This document shows, piece after piece, positions 7,971 through 16,420 of a DNA stretch of 64,000 nt. Location of the stretch: NCBI GenBank assembly GCA_965226925.1, contig CBDDEN010000008.1, forward strand, positions 62,001 to 126,000, in the 5' to 3' direction. Position numbers and translations under genes: made by a program. The notes under the pieces were generated by a model. It was not told the DNA's origin. It searched no databases and was given only the letters and a program-made list of their open reading frames with translations. How positions within the stretch are numbered: the stretch's first letter is position 1; the number at the start of each line of letters is the position of its first letter. The DNA comes from CBDDCX01 sp965226925 (GTDB lineage Bacteria > Gemmatimonadota > Gemmatimonadetes > Longimicrobiales > Gaopeijiaceae).

Positions 7971-9652
7971 CATTGCCCGCCCGCTGGACCGGGCAGGAAC
8001 GAGGGATTGGTCGCACTACCAACACCGCCCTGCCGTTCCAACATGTCTTCGCCCGCAGGCCCGCCCGCCCCTGGGCCCCCTTCTCCTCCCCCATCTCCAC
8101 CGTTTCCACCGTTGCCCACCCCGTTCAGCGTGAATGTGCCGGGGCCTCCAGATCCACTCCTCCCCGCCCCCCCGAGGGCTACGCGGCCCCCGGCAGTCCC
8201 CCCAATCCCACCCTCCCCGCCGATGTCCGGGGGCGAACAAGCGTTGAATCCATTTCCGCCAGTTCCACCCTCAAGCACGACGTTGCCGGGAAGGCCACCC
8301 TCACCAGCCAGATCGCCCTCTAGATTGAGCGTCCTGGAGTCGGCTCCGTCACCTCCCCATGCAGAGCTTCCGCCCCCCTCGCCACCGCGAAGTCTACAGT
8401 CGGCGGAGCCGTCGGCGCCCCGACCGCCGTCAGAGCGGGCGTCTCCGCCGTCTCCACCATCTCCGCCTTCAACGGGATCCCTGTCGAAGATGATGGATGC
8501 TCCAAAGATCACTGGTCCCTCACGAGAAGAAGACCCTTCTCCGCCCGCCGCCGTCGCTCCTCCCCCGGACTGAGCCTGCCCATTCGTGCACTGCTCCGGA
8601 TCACCGTCCGGTCCGGTCGCCTCGGCCCATCCGCCCGCACCGGATCCACCCATCCGCACATGGGCATTCGCACCACCCATCACGCCGGCCACCCCGAAAA
8701 TCCGTAGCTCGCCCCCGCGCTCTCCCCTCCCACCGTCAGCCTGAGCACTCGGGGCGGCCACGCCGCTCCCCGGAGTCCCGATGGCGGTGGCGCCGCCGCC
8801 GTCCCCGCCTCTCCCCGACTGGATCGTCACACTCCCGGACCCAAAGTCAATCGTCCCGGAGGCCAGGATCTCGAGCGGACCCCCGAAACCCCCATGGCTG
8901 CCCTCCGCATGGGCCGGAGCTCCCTCATGCACGGCGTCGGCGCCGTTCCCCCCGTCCTGGCTCTTAATGAACGTGGTGCCGCCGAAGACGACGGCTCCAT
9001 TCGCGATGATCAGAACAAGGTCGCCGGTCTCGCCGTCAGTACCGGCCTGTCCGTCGCGGGCCCGTTCAGGCCCCACCTCGATCGTGCTATTGACGATGCT
9101 GAGGACCGCTGGCGGCTCGCCCGAAGGGGACGGCACGTCCGCCGGATTCCCGTCGAATTGGGGCACCTGCAGGTTGGAATTCATGAGGTCGATCCTGCCA
9201 GAGGACCGGATGGTGGCCCCGGCCAAGCTCATGTTGCCCTTGTTGGCGATGAGAAGGGCCGGCGCCGCGCCAGCTGCCCGAGGGACGCTGCACGCGTTGC
9301 GGATCGTTCCGTTGAGGGTAAAACTGCCCTGGCCGAACACGGTGATCTCAACGCAGTCGCCCACGAGGTCCCCATTGATCACGATGTCACCCTCGATGTC
9401 GCAAACGAGGTTGTCGGTCGCGGTGATGGTGACCCCAGCCGCAACGGTGAGTTCCGTAAGGGTGACCACACCCGCGACGCTCGTGTCCTCCGTGAAGTTG
9501 GTCTTGGGGGCGTTCGGGCCCGTTGGCCCGTCCGGATCATCGCCGCTGCCGCCGCCGCAAGACAGGGTGCCCGTCAGGAGTGACAGGAGAACCAGGCGGA
9601 TAACCCTCGCGGACCGGATCTGGTCGGTCCGTCGTGCGCGCTTCTCGCTCAT
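7964..9652 (-). CDS. Large glycine-rich lipoprotein with beta-helix-like core
   Basis: About 562 residues from ATG 9652. The signal peptide ends in a lipobox (LLTGTLSCGGG). Residues about 50-230 are a beta-rich region with repeated short strands (GVVTLTELTVAAGVTITATD, DIEGDIVINGDLVGD, GSFTLNGTI), typical of right-handed beta-helix or adhesin-like surfaces. The C-terminal half is Gly/Asp/Ser-rich with many GGXG and GGDGGDGG motifs (for example EGGDGGDGGDARSDGGRGAD), broken by strands such as GPVIFGASIIFDRDP. This looks like a surface-exposed structural or adhesive protein. The C-terminus abuts a foreign scar and may be altered. Confidence 0.65.
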   Translation of the reverse strand: MSEKRARRTDQIRSARVIRLVLLSLLTGTLSCGGGSGDDPDGPTGPNAPKTNFTEDTSVAGVVTLTELTVAAGVTITATDNLVCDIEGDIVINGDLVGDCVEITVFGQGSFTLNGTIRNACSVPRAAGAAPALLIANKGNMSLAGATIRSSGRIDLMNSNLQVPQFDGNPADVPSPSGEPPAVLSIVNSTIEVGPERARDGQAGTDGETGDLVLIIANGAVVFGGTTFIKSQDGGNGADAVHEGAPAHAEGSHGGFGGPLEILASGTIDFGSGSVTIQSGRGGDGGGATAIGTPGSGVAAPSAQADGGRGERGGELRIFGVAGVMGGANAHVRMGGSGAGGWAEATGPDGDPEQCTNGQAQSGGGATAAGGEGSSSREGPVIFGASIIFDRDPVEGGDGGDGGDARSDGGRGADGSADCRLRGGEGGGSSAWGGDGADSRTLNLEGDLAGEGGLPGNVVLEGGTGGNGFNACSPPDIGGEGGIGGTAGGRVALGGAGRSGSGGPGTFTLNGVGNGGNGGDGGGEGGPGAGGPAGEDMLERQGGVGSATNPSFLPGPAGGQCS

Positions 9653-9860
9653 TCGGCTCAGCTCCACGTTGAGGGACGGGCGGGGTTGCTAACCACTTGC
9701 AACGTACGAGGCTGGGTTGGGTGCAGCCAGCTAAACGACAGGACCTCTCGAGACTCTGGATCGACCTCCCTGTCATTGGCAGCTTAGGTCAAGCTCGACT
9801 ACCTTGTCCTAAGCCGCTGCTCGTGGTGGCCGCCTCGACCGGCGCCACGGTGACGATCTA

Positions 9861-9953
9861 CGCGCGACCTCGACGCCCGTCCTGCCGGATGCGTTCGTTC
9901 GATAGGAAGCTTTGCCGAAATGCCCTTCGGAGATGCGTACGTATCTTCGTATC
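9861..9953 (+). mobile_element. IS91-like element, left-end remnant I
   Basis: It carries the shared left-end block CGCGCGACCTCGA, CTGCCGGATGCG, GATAGGAAGC, TTGCCGAAATG and CTTCGGAGATGCGTACGTAT. No transposase sequence follows, and the element ends in an unrelated gene fragment. Confidence 0.7.
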
Positions 9954-10077
9954 ACGCGTGCGGGGTCCCCAGACACTTCCTCGAGCACACCACGGTCTTC
10001 CAGCCCCGAGCCGGCTTGATATGGCCGTACCGCTTGATGGTTTCGGGGTTTTCCTTGCGGTCAGTCTCATATCGGGT
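9952..10077 (-). pseudogene. Unidentified gene fragment cut by the IS91-like left end
   Basis: On the minus strand an open frame reads TRYETDRKENPETIKRYGHI then KPARGWKTVVCSRKCLGTPH, with its stop falling in the IS remnant. The composition and the Cys-x3-Cys pair look like a real protein, but there is no start: upstream it runs into the stop of the HIRAN gene. I do not recognise the family. Confidence 0.3.
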
Positions 10078-10089
10078 CAGCCCGATATG
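10068..10089 (-). terminator. Perfect 9-bp hairpin at the HIRAN gene stop
   Basis: CATATCGGG and CCCGATATG flank a 4-nt loop and span the stop codon of the leftward HIRAN gene. No U-run follows. Confidence 0.4.
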
Positions 10090-10925
10090 ACAACGATCAC
10101 CGCAACGAGCACCACCAACGCGATGAGCACCAGCATCACTTTGCTGCCGCCCTGCCCCGCGCCCGTACCTTTGACTTCGGCCGGAGCATCCGACATCGCT
10201 TTAGCATGATGAACCTGAGAGTCGGACGGGTAGAGCTCCCCCCAGATCACCGGGATGTGGGTACTTCTTCCTTCTTGAATCACCTTGATGCTCGCGGACT
10301 GGCGCGCGCCGTCGTCGAGAAGCGAGGACAGCGAGGCAGCGTCCGTCTCCGGTACATAGCCGATGTCCATTCCATTCGTGAGCCGCACTGCGATCGAATG
10401 ACGGCTGTTCCTGTTTCGCGGTTCTCGGACGAGAAAAACATTGTCCTCGATATTGCAGTGGGCCTTGATGACACCGGCCCTTCCGTCGTGCTGCACACCG
10501 GCTACCATGAAGTCGAAACGACCGATCGGAAGGGCACGTTCTCCCTCGTCAACGGGCTCGGCGGAGGTACCCGCCCTGGCAGCCCGATCTTCTTCGTGCG
10601 CCTCCAACCGAGCCATCGTCGCCGCTGAACGTTGCTCCCGGGGCATAACCGTTTCGACGGCCTTGTGAAGCCACTCCCGCTCCTCCGCTGTCACGCGGCC
10701 ATCCGACAGTACCGTCTCCACCGCCTCGCGCAGATATACGATCCCAGCCAGAGTCGAGGCAGTGTTGAGGGTGAGCCACTCGTGCAGCGCTGCTACTTCT
10801 TCATCCAGGACGCGGCCGTCCTCGGTTACCGTCTGAAGGAGCGCGAGCAACTCGATCGCTTCAGGCTGTGAAAGCTGCTCCCTGGTAAGGGAGTGTCGCT
10901 CGGATTTCGAGTTGATCTCGTCCAT
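10077..10925 (-). CDS. TerB-like / HIRAN-domain protein with C-terminal membrane anchor
   Basis: 282 residues. N-terminal residues about 20-95 form a helical repeat with two acidic turns, VTEDGRVLDEEVAALHEWL and VLSDGRVTAEEREWLHKAV, the spacing seen in TerB-like domains. Residues about 135-225 (FDFMVAGVQHDGRAGVI, VFLVREPRNRNSRHSIAVRL, MDIGYVPETDA) match the HIRAN fold, a domain that binds 3' ends of single-stranded DNA in SNF2/HLTF-type enzymes. The C-terminus is a single membrane segment (VMLVLIALVVLVAVIVVI). A membrane-tethered HIRAN protein suggests sensing of DNA or a protein ligand at the membrane. The start follows directly after a truncated kinase gene. Confidence 0.7.
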   Translation of the reverse strand: MDEINSKSERHSLTREQLSQPEAIELLALLQTVTEDGRVLDEEVAALHEWLTLNTASTLAGIVYLREAVETVLSDGRVTAEEREWLHKAVETVMPREQRSAATMARLEAHEEDRAARAGTSAEPVDEGERALPIGRFDFMVAGVQHDGRAGVIKAHCNIEDNVFLVREPRNRNSRHSIAVRLTNGMDIGYVPETDAASLSSLLDDGARQSASIKVIQEGRSTHIPVIWGELYPSDSQVHHAKAMSDAPAEVKGTGAGQGGSKVMLVLIALVVLVAVIVVISG

Positions 10926-11144
10926 CTATGTCCCAATTCGTTGACGATCATTCGTGACGATACACCGTCCCGTAGCGCCGACCACGGCGGCCAGCTCGGG
11001 CTTCAGGACCTTGAGCGCGACCTTGCGCTCGTGCTTCAGGTCGTCAGCCAGGTAGACGGTGGCCATCCCGCCTTCGCCCAGCTCGCGCTCGATAGCGTAG
11101 CGTGCCTCTAGGGCAGCATTGCGACGAGCCACGGCGTCAGACAT
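10926..11144 (-). pseudogene. N-terminal fragment of a serine/threonine protein kinase
   Basis: Reads ALEARYAIERELGEGGMATVY then LADDLKHERKVALKVLKPEL: the glycine-rich loop GEGGMATVY and the ATP-anchoring Lys of VALKVLKPEL are present. Similarity ends at ELAAVVGA, and the frame stops about 15 residues later. The catalytic loop and rest of the kinase are absent. It directly precedes the HIRAN gene in the same direction, so the two may once have been co-transcribed. Confidence 0.8.
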
Positions 11145-11193
11145 GGCCGCAACATGTGTTCAACATGGGAACACCCACAAGGACTGAAAGCCT

Positions 11194-11313
11194 CTACAGG
11201 ACTGAAGGCGTCGCGACGAAGTCCTCGTCCAGCGTCCGCATCACGCCGACGTCGGCGTTCATCTCCTTGCTGAGGACGAGATGGAGGTCCCTGACCTCCT
11301 CCAGGAGCCTCTT
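11194..11313 (-). pseudogene. C-terminal fragment related to the broken gene at 13.8 kb
   Basis: Minus strand: RLLEEVRDLHLVLSKEMNAD then VGVMRTLDEDFVATPSVL and stop. It aligns with DLEEVKGLHLVFSKEMNAEV...DVMRGLDQEFVAP at 13783-13998. Both copies lack an N-terminus. Family unknown; the sequence is helical. Confidence 0.6.
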
Positions 11314-11653
11314 GTCGCTTGGTGCGATGGGAAAATTTTTCGCAAACCGAAGCATTTTGCGCGTTCGCCAAGGATGGCGTAGAGGACGGACGGGGTACGA
11401 CAGCCCGACGTGGCCGCTCGGAAGTCCTTACGCTCAGCGCATTTTCGGCCTTCGCACCCCCCGATGGCACAAAAGGTGCACCAAGAACGGGACAGGCAGA
11501 GTAGCGACCGGGTCCGCGAGGACTGTGTTACGCCGCCGGGCAGACCCTAAGGGGCTCCCCGACGCCGAGCACGGTCCTCGATTTTTTTACACGATCGGTG
11601 GCTTCGCCGGGCCTCTGCACTCGAACGGGAGAACTCTAACGAGGTGGAGACCA
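11314..11653. other. Region between gene fragment and DUF4382/DUF5666 gene
   Basis: About 340 bp with no convincing gene on either strand. It carries short A/T-rich stretches (for example AAAATTTTTCGC near 11332 and ATTTTTTTAC near 11581) that could hold a promoter, but no good -35/-10 pair could be chosen. Confidence 0.4.
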
Positions 11654-13636
11654 ATGACCCCGACTATCCGACGACTTTGGCAGCTCGCGGCGGTGATAAC
11701 GCTTGCCGGAGCTGCGTGCACAGACGCACAGAATCCTACAGGACCGACGGACGAGCCGACGGACGACCCGGCTGGGACGTTCGGCATCATCGTGCAGTCC
11801 GCCGCGGGTGCCGGCTCGAGCCCCGTCCCGGCGGCGGGCGGTCCGGCCCTGGCCAGCATCTCGCTGGACAAGGTTGCGTCCATCACCCTGGAGATCGGTC
11901 GGGTCGAGGCAAAGCGGAAGGACGGGGGCTGGGTGGACGCTGGTACGGTGAACGCGACCGTGGACCTTCTCAACTTGCCGATTGAGGGGCTCGAGCTCCT
12001 GCACAGCTCCCTTCCCACGGGCGAGTACGAGATGCTCCGCCTCTTCCTCACCGCGGAGCCGACGATCACGCTGAGAGCCGACATCCGGGTCGGGCGAACC
12101 ACGTTCGCGGCAGGCGAGCACCCCCTGGCGATCCCAGGTAGCGACGAGAACGGGCTCCGCCTCCATGCCAAGTTCGTGGTGGATGCGGGCGGCGAGATCC
12201 TGACCATCGTCGTCGACGGCAGAGCCACAGTAAGGAAGGTGACGGCCACAGGGTCCGGTGTGCTCAAGATCTCCCCCGACCTCCAGGTGCGGGGCGAGGG
12301 TGGCGAAGAGGTCGGTGAGCTGGAATCGGAAAGGGAGAATGACCACGGGAAGGAGCTGGAGAAGGTCAAGGGCCTAGTACTATCGGTCGGCGACGGCAGC
12401 GTCACCCTGATGGACGAAACCGTGGTTCGGGTGGACGACCACACGGAGATCGATGGCGATCTGTTCACCCTCGGGGCCGTGTCCGAAGCTCTGGCTGTAG
12501 GAGAGGCCGTGAGGGCCGAGGCCAAGGGCAGGTTCCTGGAAGACGGTTCCTTGCTCGCGGTCGAGGTCGAGTTCGAGACCGAGGGAGAGGATCCCGAGAG
12601 GAACGACGACGAGGAGGTCGAGGTGGAGGGCCAGGTCACCGGGGTTCACCCGGACGCAGGCACCTTCACGCTGGTGAAAGGCGATCACGAAGTGACCGTT
12701 GTCGTGGATGACCACACTGAAATCGACGGTGACTTGGCGAGCCTCGAGGCGGTCGCCGAGGCTCTGCACGCCGGCCACGTCGTCAAGGCCGAGGCCGAGG
12801 GGGTGCTCAAGGACGACGGCACCTTGCTGGCGGCCGAGGTCGAGTTCGCGATCCGGGAAGACCAGGTCGAGGAGGTGGAGGTCTGGGGCCGCGTCACAGC
12901 GGTCCAGCCCGACGCCGGGACCTTCACGTTGGTCAAGGGCGATCGCGAGGTAACGGTGGTCGTGAACGACCACACCGTGTTCCGGGGACGTTTCGAGAGC
13001 CTGGGTGCGGTGGCGGAGGCCCTCGAGGCCGGCCACGCCATACGAGCCGAGGCCGAGGGCGTGCTCAGGGACGACGGCACCGTGCTGGCGGCCGTTGTCG
13101 CATTCGCAATCCGGGAAGACGAGGTCGAGAAGGTCGAGGTCTGGGGCGCCGTGACCGGTGTCCACCCGGACGCCGGTACCTTCACGTTGGTGAAAGGCGA
13201 TCACGAGGTAACAGTGCTCGTCAACGACCACACCGTGTTCCACGGAGAATTCCAGAGCCTGGGGGCGGTGGCTGAGGCTCTGGAGGCCGGCCACACGCTC
13301 AGAGCCGAGGCCGAGGTGGTGCTCAAGGACGACGGCACCGTTCTGGCGGCTGTCGTCGCGTTCGCAGTCGAGGAAGAGGAGGTCGAGGAGGTCGAGGTCG
13401 GGGGCCCCGTCACCGGCGTCAATCCCGACGCCGGTACGTTCACGATGGTGAAGGGCAATCACGAGTTGACGGTGGTCGTGAACGACAATACCGCCTTCCA
13501 CGGAGCGTTCGGGAGCCTGGGTGCCGTGGCCGAGGCCCTCGAGGCCGGATATGCCCTCAGAGCCGAGGCCGAGGGCGTGCTCAAGGACGACGGCACGATT
13601 CTGGCGGCTGTCGTCGCGTTCGCCGTCCAAGACTGA
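11654..13636 (+). CDS. DUF4382/DUF5666 repeat lipoprotein
   Basis: 660 residues from ATG 11654. A signal peptide (LWQLAAVITLAGAACTD) ends in a lipobox. Residues about 40-205 resemble DUF4382 (ASISLDKVASITLEIGRVEA, LLNLPIEGLELL, LPTGEYEMLRLFL). The rest is five tandem DUF5666-type units of about 75-80 residues, each of the form V.G.VTGVHPDAGTFTLVKGD.EVTV.VDDHT...L..L.AVAEAL.AG..V.AEAEGVLKDDGTLLA..V.F. Units 2-5 are so similar in DNA that they must come from recent tandem duplication. Each unit is an OB-like beta barrel in the family. Probably extracellular; ligand unknown. Confidence 0.75.
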   Translation: MTPTIRRLWQLAAVITLAGAACTDAQNPTGPTDEPTDDPAGTFGIIVQSAAGAGSSPVPAAGGPALASISLDKVASITLEIGRVEAKRKDGGWVDAGTVNATVDLLNLPIEGLELLHSSLPTGEYEMLRLFLTAEPTITLRADIRVGRTTFAAGEHPLAIPGSDENGLRLHAKFVVDAGGEILTIVVDGRATVRKVTATGSGVLKISPDLQVRGEGGEEVGELESERENDHGKELEKVKGLVLSVGDGSVTLMDETVVRVDDHTEIDGDLFTLGAVSEALAVGEAVRAEAKGRFLEDGSLLAVEVEFETEGEDPERNDDEEVEVEGQVTGVHPDAGTFTLVKGDHEVTVVVDDHTEIDGDLASLEAVAEALHAGHVVKAEAEGVLKDDGTLLAAEVEFAIREDQVEEVEVWGRVTAVQPDAGTFTLVKGDREVTVVVNDHTVFRGRFESLGAVAEALEAGHAIRAEAEGVLRDDGTVLAAVVAFAIREDEVEKVEVWGAVTGVHPDAGTFTLVKGDHEVTVLVNDHTVFHGEFQSLGAVAEALEAGHTLRAEAEVVLKDDGTVLAAVVAFAVEEEEVEEVEVGGPVTGVNPDAGTFTMVKGNHELTVVVNDNTAFHGAFGSLGAVAEALEAGYALRAEAEGVLKDDGTILAAVVAFAVQD

Positions 13637-13649
13637 GTGTGTCCTCCCG

Positions 13650-13710
13650 CCGCCTCCATACCCGCGAAGAAAGCCCCCACGACCCTGGGGTTGCGAGGGT
13701 ATGGAGGCGG
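13650..13710. repeat. Long inverted repeat after the DUF5666 gene
   Basis: CCGCCTCCATACCC (13650-13663) and GGGTATGGAGGCGG (13697-13710) are perfect complements, with a smaller CCCCA/TGGGG stem inside. It could act as a bidirectional terminator between the rightward DUF5666 gene and the leftward fragment, though no T-run is present. Confidence 0.6.
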
Positions 13711-13782
13711 TGCGAGTGGACTGCGATGGGCGCCGCCCGCGCGTTCTGTCGCCGCGAGCTCGGCTGAGTCAGCCCTGAGTCG

Positions 13783-13998
13783 TTATGAAGCGGCCGGAGC
13801 AGCGGCAGCCGGCGCCACGAACTCCTGGTCCAAACCCCGCATGACGTCTACCTCGGCGTTCATCTCCTTGCTGAAGACGAGGTGGAGGCCCTTGACCTCC
13901 TCCAGGTCCCACTCGAAGGAGGAGATGGCGTCCGTGACGTCGAGCAGACCCTTCACCATCTCGTCACGGCTCGCCTCGTAGTCGGCCACCGCTGCGGC
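13783..13998 (-). pseudogene. C-terminal fragment of a helical protein truncated by an IS91-like remnant
   Basis: Minus strand: AVADYEASRDEMVKGLLDVT, DAISSFEWDLEEVKGLHLVF, SKEMNAEVDVMRGLDQEFVA, ending in Ala/Pro-rich PAAAAPAAS. The upstream part is lost at the junction with the IS91-like remnant near 13998. A paralogous tail lies at 11194-11313. Family not recognised. Confidence 0.6.
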
Positions 13999-14283
13999 AT
14001 TCTCGCTCACGGATTCGGACGAGCCCGGTGTGCCGGTTGTGGCTACGACTTCTTGGTCGCGTTCTCCTGCGAAAGTCGGGGAGTATGTCCGTCGTGTAAT
14101 GCGCGCCGTATGGTCGAGACTGCCGCCCATCTGGTGGACCATGTCCTGCCGCCGCTTCCGGTGCGCCAATGGGTGCTGTCCGTTCCAAAGCGGCTCCGCC
14201 CGTTCCTGCACCACAACCCGACGATCGCCGGCGCCGTGTTGCGCATCTTTCTACGCGCCATTCGGGCCACGCTCCGATAGGCG
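13999..14283 (+). mobile_element. IS91-family transposase remnant G
   Basis: Encodes RCGILAHGFGRARCAGCGYD, FLVAFSCESRGVCPSCNARR and MVETAAHLVDHVLPPLPVRQ to AGAVLRIFLRAIRATLR: the N-terminal zinc-binding domain of IS91-type (HUH/Y) transposases, with Cys pairs CAGC and CPSC. It stops before the HUH motif. Left and right ends are both missing. Confidence 0.85.
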
Positions 14284-14383
14284 AGCTCGGCAGCCTCGAG
14301 CCGTTCGAGGGCGAAGGGAGGACGGCACGTCCAACTGACCTATCGGTCCACCCGCCCCAAACAACAGGTGGACTCGTCAGTCC

Positions 14384-15192
14384 TCAGCGTCTCGTGCGAC
14401 CTTCAGGCATCTCGTGCGATGCTACGGTCTGACCCTGACGTATTTCCGTAGAGTTCGGGGGCGGGGCTCGCCACCATACATATTCCCGTCGCGGTCCACC
14501 GCGACGAACACGGGGAGCCCCCTGTCTGGCGCGCACGGTAAATGTGACCATCCCCGGCATGAGCACGGACGCGGGGTAGGTCAGGTCAGCCTCTGAGACA
14601 GTTTCCTCATCGTTGAAAATGAATTCCTCGACCGATGGGCCGACGGTCGACGAACCGCTGGGGTTCTTCGCGATTGGCAGAAACGGGACGATGTTCGTAT
14701 CGGTCGCCGTGAGGTCACCTTGCCATCCCACCTGTACTATGGCGAAGCCTATCTCCCGAAAAACAGCATCGCCCGCGCTAGTCCGGCCACGGTTCGGAAC
14801 GATATGATAGATCGCCTTGTTCCAGCGCCTCAGATCGATCGGTCGATAGATCTCCACGGTTGTGCTGTACTAGACGCGCCCCCGAGCATTGAGGGGAGCC
14901 TTGTTGATGTTCACGATCCCGCGATTTCGCGCATCGTCAGGGTCGACCTCTCCGTAGGCCACTCCGCGAAGGCGCTCGTACTGCCAGTGTCGCCGAAGCT
15001 TTCGCCACCAAAAGCCGGGGATTCCACGACTTGGAAATCGATGCGAGCGATCTGCGCCGACACTCCGGTCGCAACGATGGTCCCGATGAACGTGGCAGCG
15101 ACGAGCGCCGCTGCATGTGTGAAACGCTTTTGGATCTCCTTAATGAGTGGCCGGTCGTGGCGCACAGGTGACCAGTTGTGGCGGCGAGGCAC
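14384..15192 (-). pseudogene. Alpha/beta-hydrolase-domain (Abhydrolase_10-like) secreted protein, multiply broken
   Basis: The pieces are: a signal peptide (FTHAAALVAATFIGTIVATGVSA), IARIDFQVVESPAFGGESFG, a frameshift, YERLRGVAYGEVDPDDARNR, GIVNINKAPLNARGRV, an in-frame TAG, then YSTTVEIYRPIDLRRWNKAI, YHIVPNRGRTS and IGFAIVQVGWQGDL, followed by PFLPIAKNP. The string (VE)IYRP-x-DLxRxNxAIYxxVxNRG...GFAIxxxGWQGDL is that of the Abhydrolase_10 family. The TAG stands where GAG would be expected. Sequence after residue RARQ is out of frame, and the C-terminal half is gone. Confidence 0.7.
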
Positions 15193-15207
15193 CGAAGAGT
15201 AAGCGTC

Positions 15208-16235
15208 TTACAAATCGGGACACAAGGATCGGAGCACTTCGACATCACCCGGCTGGACTCCAGTCGCACCTTTCAACAAGTCCGCCTGATCGAATGCGGC
15301 TCTCATAATACCGCCCGGCACGGCATTGTGGCCGAGTCCCAAAGCATGGCCCAGCTCGTGGGCTGCCGCGAGTATGAGGTCCTGCGGACCGTCGAACCGG
15401 TGGATCCGTATCTCCCTGGTGACCGAAGTGACCGCCCCGTCCTGTACATGTACCGCTTCCCGGTACGTGCCGGACTCGAGGTTCCTCTCAGGAAACGCAG
15501 CTAGAAGGACTTCGGCTTCTCTCCGCTGCGCCTCCACCTCCCGGTCGAGTCGCTCGAATTCGTCTCTCAACTGTTGCCGCAATTCGTCACCCTCTCGCCC
15601 CTGAGCGGTGAGTTCCTCGCGCTCCGCGTCGAGCAGGTCCCTCGATGTGGCGAGTCTTGTTTGTACCTCCGCTGGGGCACCATCTTGGGCGTTCCATTGG
15701 CGGATCGTGTCGTTGAGGCTGGTGACGCGTCGGTCGAGGTCCCTGAGGGCCGCCTGGTACTGGCTGCGCGTCCCGTCGTTTCGACGGCTCATCTCGTCGA
15801 GCCCGGCCCGCCGGGCCTCGATGCCGCGCTGGCCTCGTTGAGCTCCAGTTCGAGTCGGCGAAGCTCCTGGCGGTCATCAGAGACAAGCCGAACGGGAAGC
15901 CCACCGTCTTGCTCATTCGAAAAGAGACCGGTTCCCACAGCCTCCTCCCACAGCAAGGCAGCTTGGGTCAACGCCGCCCTCGCCTCGGCACGACTCCGGT
16001 CGAAGGCCTCGTCGACTCTCGCGATACGCCATCCGAGCGGTACCTCGCACGGAATTGCAGACCCCCCCATTCGCTCCCGCAAGAAAGGCTCATCGTTCGA
16101 GGATGCAGAGACTGATGCGGGCTGCGAACCCCCCGCCCCAACGGCGCTCGAATCGGTCTGGGCACCATAGAAGATCCAGGCAAGAAAGCCGAAAATCGAG
16201 AGGGTCGCCCCGACGGGCGCGAATCGGTTCTTCAT
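15208..16235 (-). CDS. Matrixin-like zinc metalloprotease with coiled coil, probably frameshifted
   Basis: The first half starts at 16235 with a membrane anchor (LSIFGFLAWIFYGAQ) and a helical region and stops at 15789. The second half begins with an ATGA overlap at 15792. Reading across near 15845 in the other frame (QRGIEARRAGLDEMSRRN) gives one continuous coiled coil, so this is most simply one gene with a single-base indel. The C-terminal domain has the metzincin signature HELGHALGLGH (HExxHxxGxxH, three zinc-ligand His and catalytic Glu), followed by GGIMRA with the Met-turn. Predicted membrane-anchored extracytoplasmic protease. Alternative: two translationally coupled genes. Confidence 0.65.
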
Positions 16236-16420
16236 AGCCCGAGTCTATTGGATTGGTCTGCACCTTCACAAGGTCGGTGCCCAGGGGGGCGGAGCCCTTG
16301 TGGGCGTCGGATCCGCTTGGTAATCTCAGGCACCGTAGGTATGGACAATGAAGGATTCCCTCTACCGGCTCGTCACGCGGATGGGGAAACGATGGTGCTA
16401 AGACAGCAAAGGGTGGCTTG

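Noticed and set aside
8781..9692. Plus-strand open frame rich in Pro/Ser opposite the glycine-rich lipoprotein
   Set aside because: Pro/Ser richness is what antisense of Gly/Asp codons produces; there is no start signal.
12380..13630. 416-codon minus-strand frame opposite the DUF5666 repeats
   Set aside because: Its repeats simply mirror those of the plus-strand gene, and its residue pattern matches no fold.
15789..15792. Two separate translationally coupled genes in the matrixin locus
   Set aside because: An ATGA overlap exists, but reading through in the other frame restores one continuous coiled coil, so a frameshifted single gene is preferred. Kept as an alternative.
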